DNA of 60,668 nt from Acanthaster planci (taxonomy: Eukaryota > Echinodermata > Asteroidea > Valvatida > Acanthasteridae), in contig NW_019091704.1 of assembly GCF_001949145.1 (NCBI RefSeq), positions 54,167 to 114,834 on the forward strand, read 5' to 3'. Shown here piece by piece: positions 50,201 through 56,200 of the stretch. Within the stretch, counting starts at the first letter, position 1. Each line of letters opens with the position of its first letter. Below the pieces are notes generated by a model. That model ran no database searches, was not told where the DNA came from, and saw only the letters and a program-made list of their open reading frames with translations. A program made the position numbers and the translations under genes.

Positions 50201-53200
50201 TTTTGGTTCCAGATTCCTCACACTTCAGTTCAGATTTCCTGTAGCTGTTGTAATTTCTAATATGAAGGAATGTTCTACCTTCCAGACATCATTGGGTCAG
50301 ATAGGCACAGATACGTTAATCTTGCACTTTATACAGTTATTCTGAGGCTTTGGATGTGTATGCATATCTACAGCCCATATCCATTCCTTGGCATGGTGAG
50401 AGCTTTTTTTTTGGTTTTTTGGCAGGGAGATCCTGGACCTCGGGGTTATCCTGGAGATCGAGGACCCATGGGAATTAAAGGCGACAAGGTATTCTAAATT
50501 TTGATGGTCAGTTTGGGTATGATTCAAAGCTGGGTTGTACAGCCCCTTTTCTCAATAATTTCCATTTCCCTATTCTGCGCAAGCAGTAAACCTTCTGGTA
50601 TTGTTACTTTTTAAGATTTAAATATCCATGTTTGGCTTGTTTATTTCTATTTTCGGTCAGGGGGATCCTGGGCAAAATGGTCGTAATGGAGCTGATGGTC
50701 TTCGTGGCCCTCCTGGAGCAAGTGCACTAATACCAGTAAGTCTCTAAATTGTACTTCTGAGGTAACTTCATATTTGCCGCAAGAATATAATAATACTAAC
50801 AACATATCAAGTGCTTGTATTTGATAAAACTATTCATTGCTCAAGGAGAAATCTACAGATAAGCATGAACAAGCAGGTAAGTTTTAGATGATATTTTAGG
50901 GAGGCTTGTCACATTGGATCCTTAAACTAATTGGCAAAGCATTCCACAAACAAGGGGCAACGATTCAAAAATTCTTGTCGCCCAAGTCCTCATTGTTGCT
51001 GATGTTACCACAAGCAATTGTTTATCGCTGGATCGCAACTGACGCACAGGCTTATATGATGAGACGAGTTGCTTGATGTATTGAGGTGGGGTGCCATTTA
51101 CTGCTCAATAGGTGAAAAGAACTTTGTATGTTGTGCGTTGTTAAATAGGAAACCAGTGCAGTTCTTGTAGGACTTGGGTAATATGATCAAACTTCTTTGA
51201 GTCTGTTGAGATTCAGGCTGAAATGTTTTGCATTCTTTGGAAGTGAGTGATTGTTGAAGCTGAAAGTAGTGGTCCAGGGCGTGAATGAGCTGTTCAGCTG
51301 TTTGTATGCAAGCATAGTGCAAATGTGGTTAATGTTTCTCAGGTCAAACATGTTAGTATGAGAAGTGTTTTGCTTGTGGTCCTTGAAGCTCAAGTTGTTG
51401 AAGATTACTCCAAGGTTTCTGGACATCTCACTGAGTGACATGACGTGGCCATCAAAATCAATGATATACCTGATGTTGCAATATTAATGCCTTTAGTTCA
51501 ACTCAAAGCATGTTGGTTTTACCACTGTTTGGGAAAAATAGTGAGGGGTACACTGGACAGGAAGGCACATGGTCAAAAGGTTCATACAACAATTCATGAA
51601 CAGTGGTCAAACAGTTGTGGGGAAGAACACCGACAGTTAGCCCACATCAGGAAAACAACAGATTGGGTGGATGAATATAGGTACTGCAGGTTTATGGTAA
51701 CCTATGGATCAGCCAGAATACCTGTGATTATTTCAGCAATTAACCAACACTTACAAAATTTAATTTCGTTCAGTTTAACAGGGTGAATAAGAACGAAATA
51801 TAGTTCTCAATAGGTGAAACTATCACTCTGCTAGGCAGAGGATTACATAGTCATGTGTTGGTATAAAAGGAGAGTGATGGACAGTTTAGGCCATCTGCGC
51901 ACCGACAAGCTGAACCCTACACTACATAGCCAAGTCCGAAAATTTCAATTAACACTCGCATATCATAATTTTTCAAATGAGAGTACTCTCTTCTTAAATG
52001 CGAATTAAGAGTGTGCGACCTTGTTTCCTGCGGGCTGGTTGTTGCCCTGAAATACAAGCTGAATTAGTCCTGATAGGATGCACAAGAGTGCCATTTAGAC
52101 ATCTTATTATAAATCGACAGTCTAAAAGTTTCTGTGGTAAAAAAAAAAGTAACACTGTGTCTACTCTAGGAAGCAATCCTAGGAGTTAATATTTTGTATG
52201 GTGTCCCTACATGGCATTTATAATGCTAACTGTATTGTTTGTTTCTTTTAAGTCCCTCAGGGACTCCTTCAATGACATAATGGATCTTAACCCAATTTAT
52301 GCTGAGACTACTTCTTGGTAGCTTGTTTTACTTAATTGCTCTTGAGAGATCATACTAGATGTGTTTCCTTTTAAAAATCCACAGCAACAACTGATGGCAA
52401 TGATAGCACAGTCAGCAACAGATGGCATGAAGGGGCCAGGAGCACAGGCAAACATGGAAGCTATCCGAGCTGTCCTGGAAGAACAGAGAGTAAGTATGGA
52501 ATCAAATTAAATATCAAAGCTTTCAGAATCACCAAAATTAGGCTGAAATCATGCATTCTGCCATCCAAAGTGGGAGGATGTCAAGCTGTAAAAAAGATTC
52601 TTCATTCAACACATAGAGTACAGATGAATCCAGTGACCATGTACATGTATCACTGGTTATTTACAGTGGCCTCAGCCAATGGTGGTAAACATTGTGATAT
52701 TGTACAAATAGAGCCACTGTTCTGTAACATTTGCTCCATTCAAAATGCAACACAATGCTATTCATATCCTGTGGTTCTCATATCTTTTTCAATTGAGAGA
52801 GGGTCGGTCCCAAAACAATTCAACATTCCATGCTGCTGCCTTTTTTTTTTTTAAGTCAGAAGCCAACATTAGAGTCAGTTGAAAATCAGTACCGTGGAGT
52901 CTCCTACGTTCACATACCCGTGTCCAGCCTACATATGCAAAAGTTCCATGTGCCTATTACAATTTGCTGAAAAGACTTGCTTACGCATTCTGCCCCTTGA
53001 CCCTCCACAATGCACTGCGATTCCGCTGCTATGTCTGTCCTTCTTTTCTCAGGGCCTTTTGTTTATGGACATGTCTTTAATGGCATTTTGGAGTTTGAGT
53101 TCCGTACCTTTTGTGTTTGTGAATTGACTTGATTTCTGTTTACGAATAAAGAGTGATTTCTTATCTATTGGTAAGAGTGCCTATTCTCCTATTTCGTATA

Positions 53201-56200
53201 TTTTGTTGTTTTTTCCGCCCCTTTCCTTCTGTGCATTATCTACAGGTTTGGTTGTGACCTACCGCAGTGTGTTGTGTATGGCTGTTGAACAGGGCTGGGC
53301 AGCCCTTTTTCTTTGGTGCATGCATGCCAATAATAATGGCCTAACGCTATATGGGTCTGGCCGTGGAGCGGGGCTTACTGGGCTGCCCCGCTCTTTTGTG
53401 GTGTGGTTTGCATTATCCAATTAAGTGGAGTGGTGTGAATAGGCTGGGGTTGAGCGTGCTATGCCGCAACAATACCCTCGATCACTGATGACCAATACCA
53501 GAATTGATCAAGCTGAGCGTGCTGTGCCGCAACACTACCCTTTGTCATCGACGCCCACTCCACACATCTTAGGATTGGGTTGAGCTTGCTATGCCGCAAC
53601 ACTACCCTTGATCACAGTGACCAGAGAATGATGAGCGGTTCCTTTTCTATGCTGTGGGTACCGGGCATCCCTACCTACTGCATCCCCGGACGACCCTAGC
53701 GACTGATGGCCCAGCAGGGCTTGCGGGGCGACGGTCTGCCATCTGCCCCGGGTCCCTCACCGGCTTCTGCCCATTGGGTGGCCCACCTGTCTACCAATGG
53801 ACTTCTGTCATGAAGCCACTGATACTGACCTGGGATGCTCCTCGTAGGATGCAACCGACCATTCGGGGGATCCCCTCCCGGCTGTTCCTCCAAGTGTCCC
53901 GGCCTTTGGCTCCCCGCACTGGTAAAGTCTAAGAAGCACAAGGTCAAGTCATCTTCTTCAGCTTCCTCGTCCAAGGCATTCATCTCTCTCTTCCGCAAGA
54001 TAGACTGTAAGCCTTAGCCTGCCGCGGCGGCACCCGACCCAGACTCCCTCCCGGCCGTCCCTCACAAGGGGTGTTCTCAGAGGCCGAAGTGGTTTCTGTC
54101 GTCCAACCAGAACCATGTCCCAGATCATGGTGACTGTCTCCGCTCCGAACACAGTCTGGCTCTCCCCTCCATGGTCCTTCAACCTCACTCATCCGAGGAT
54201 GACAACATTGACTCTATTGCTGGCCTGACCAAACCCGAGGGCCGCCTCCGCCTTCTTGAGCATGACATGATCTCTGGCTTTGGTTGTCTGACCCTATGCC
54301 TGTGGAGAAAGCACAGACTTCATTCAAGTGTCACCAGGGTGCTTCCGTCACAGCTCTCCGGCAGCTCAGCCAGCTTCAGCCAACCATGACCTGCATGTTG
54401 GACATTCTGCTGACACCGTGGGTCTTCAGGTTCTTCCTTCAGGTTCTACGGCAGGATCACCCGCATGTAGGAAGCGCGCACACTAATCGTCTTCTGTGGG
54501 ATTCAAATTCAAAAGCTCACTCTACACCTAAGCAAGATACATGTATTTCTTCATCTAATTTGATGACGGTGTCTGCTCCTTCGGAAACGCTGTCCACTTC
54601 AGTCGGCCGCCTCAAGTCATCCTGAACTCCCCCAGCAACTGCTCCTGACCAGAATCCCCAGCATGAGGATCTCCATCTGGATCATCTCCCAGATTTGTAA
54701 CCGGCTCTGCTTCCAACTTCCAGCTTCATTTCCAGGCTTCACATCTGGCTCCGTCAGTCCATCCAATACGCGAACGCCCATTCATTTTATTTTTTGCACT
54801 TAATAAATTCATTCAATAACAATTCTTCAACTTGTTCAGGTACAACTGCACTACAAAAAGGTGGTCAACTTTTGATTGATATTTTACCCAATGTTGGTAT
54901 AAATATCAACTTTCAACCTTGTGCAAATTCTTCCCAATCGTTTGTCAATGTTTGACAAACAGTGATGAAATTATACAAAAATGTGGCAACTTTAATCAAG
55001 ATTGGACAAAAAACGAATGCCCAACACTGTGTGACCAATTCTATTTTGTACAGTATGGTGACATTTCTTATCCAGGCCTACTCCTCTGCCTTCATCTGTT
55101 CACTTTTCAGGGCGTGCAGGAGTTACATGTACATGTTTACTTTACCGGGCCACCTGTCATTTGCTTGTACGGCCCCTATACATGTATACTTAGGAATGTG
55201 AGTCTGGGTCACACATGCTTAACCCTAACCATGGCTCGAACAATAGTTCACAGGCCTACCGCTACACTATGCATCAGACCGCCGACTAGCGCCTGAGACT
55301 CTTGTGCTGGGGGCCAGCTAGGCAGGGAACAGACAAATCGGCCATATGGGCATCTCTGTACCATTCTCTGGAGTTATCCCGGTGAATAAAAGGTGATACG
55401 ATCTGCACACTGTGTGTTTTATTTTCCCCAACGTTTTTTTTTTGTGGTCATTTATGCTTGTGCTTGCAGTAGATGTCAAAGCTCATCCACAGACACAGTG
55501 CCCCATGGAGCCCTCCGACGTCTGAAACTTTGTCATCTTGGTACTCAGGCGCGGTAAAATTCAAAAACAATCTCCGGACAGGCTCCCCTCTCTCTTTGAC
55601 TGGTGATCATGCCATTCAATTCAGCATCGACACCTTGGGCATCCGAGTTCACCGAACTTCTCATTGTTGTGAATTGTACATGCTCCTTTCATTTAATAAT
55701 TCTGGGTTCTCCATATATTCTTCTGTTTGGCCTGGCCACGCCCCACATACTATCCGGACACAAGTTCCTTTGTAGTGGGCGTGTCCAAAGTGTGAATACT
55801 GTGAAGTTACAAGGTCTGGTAAAAGTGTGCCTGCTGTCAGCGCCCACTTTTGTTTATGGCTTGCCAGGGTTGCCTTTTGACAGCACCTCATGCAATCAAA
55901 ATGAATTTGCGCATTCGGCAAGTTATTTTGTGCTAGTGAATAATTGGGAGTATTATAATATTTGGATGCTGAATGAAATAGGATATCTGGATTCTTAATC
56001 ATGGAGTGACTTCGGTGTTTGGATGCTGCTTACCTGCAGTTTTTCTATTTCTGCAGTAAATGCAGGATGACCTTATTCCCATGCATGTGATGATGTGGCC
56101 ATAGTCCTCTAACCCAAGGGCCGGCCTCACTTTCGTCCCTCGGAGTCCAGATGTGACCATGACAATGGATGCGTTACTATACGGAGGGGGAGCCTCTCTC

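Noticed and set aside
53654-54192. 100- and 76-codon minus-strand ORFs, high GC
   Set aside because: Opposite-strand shadows of the DIRS-like gag track.
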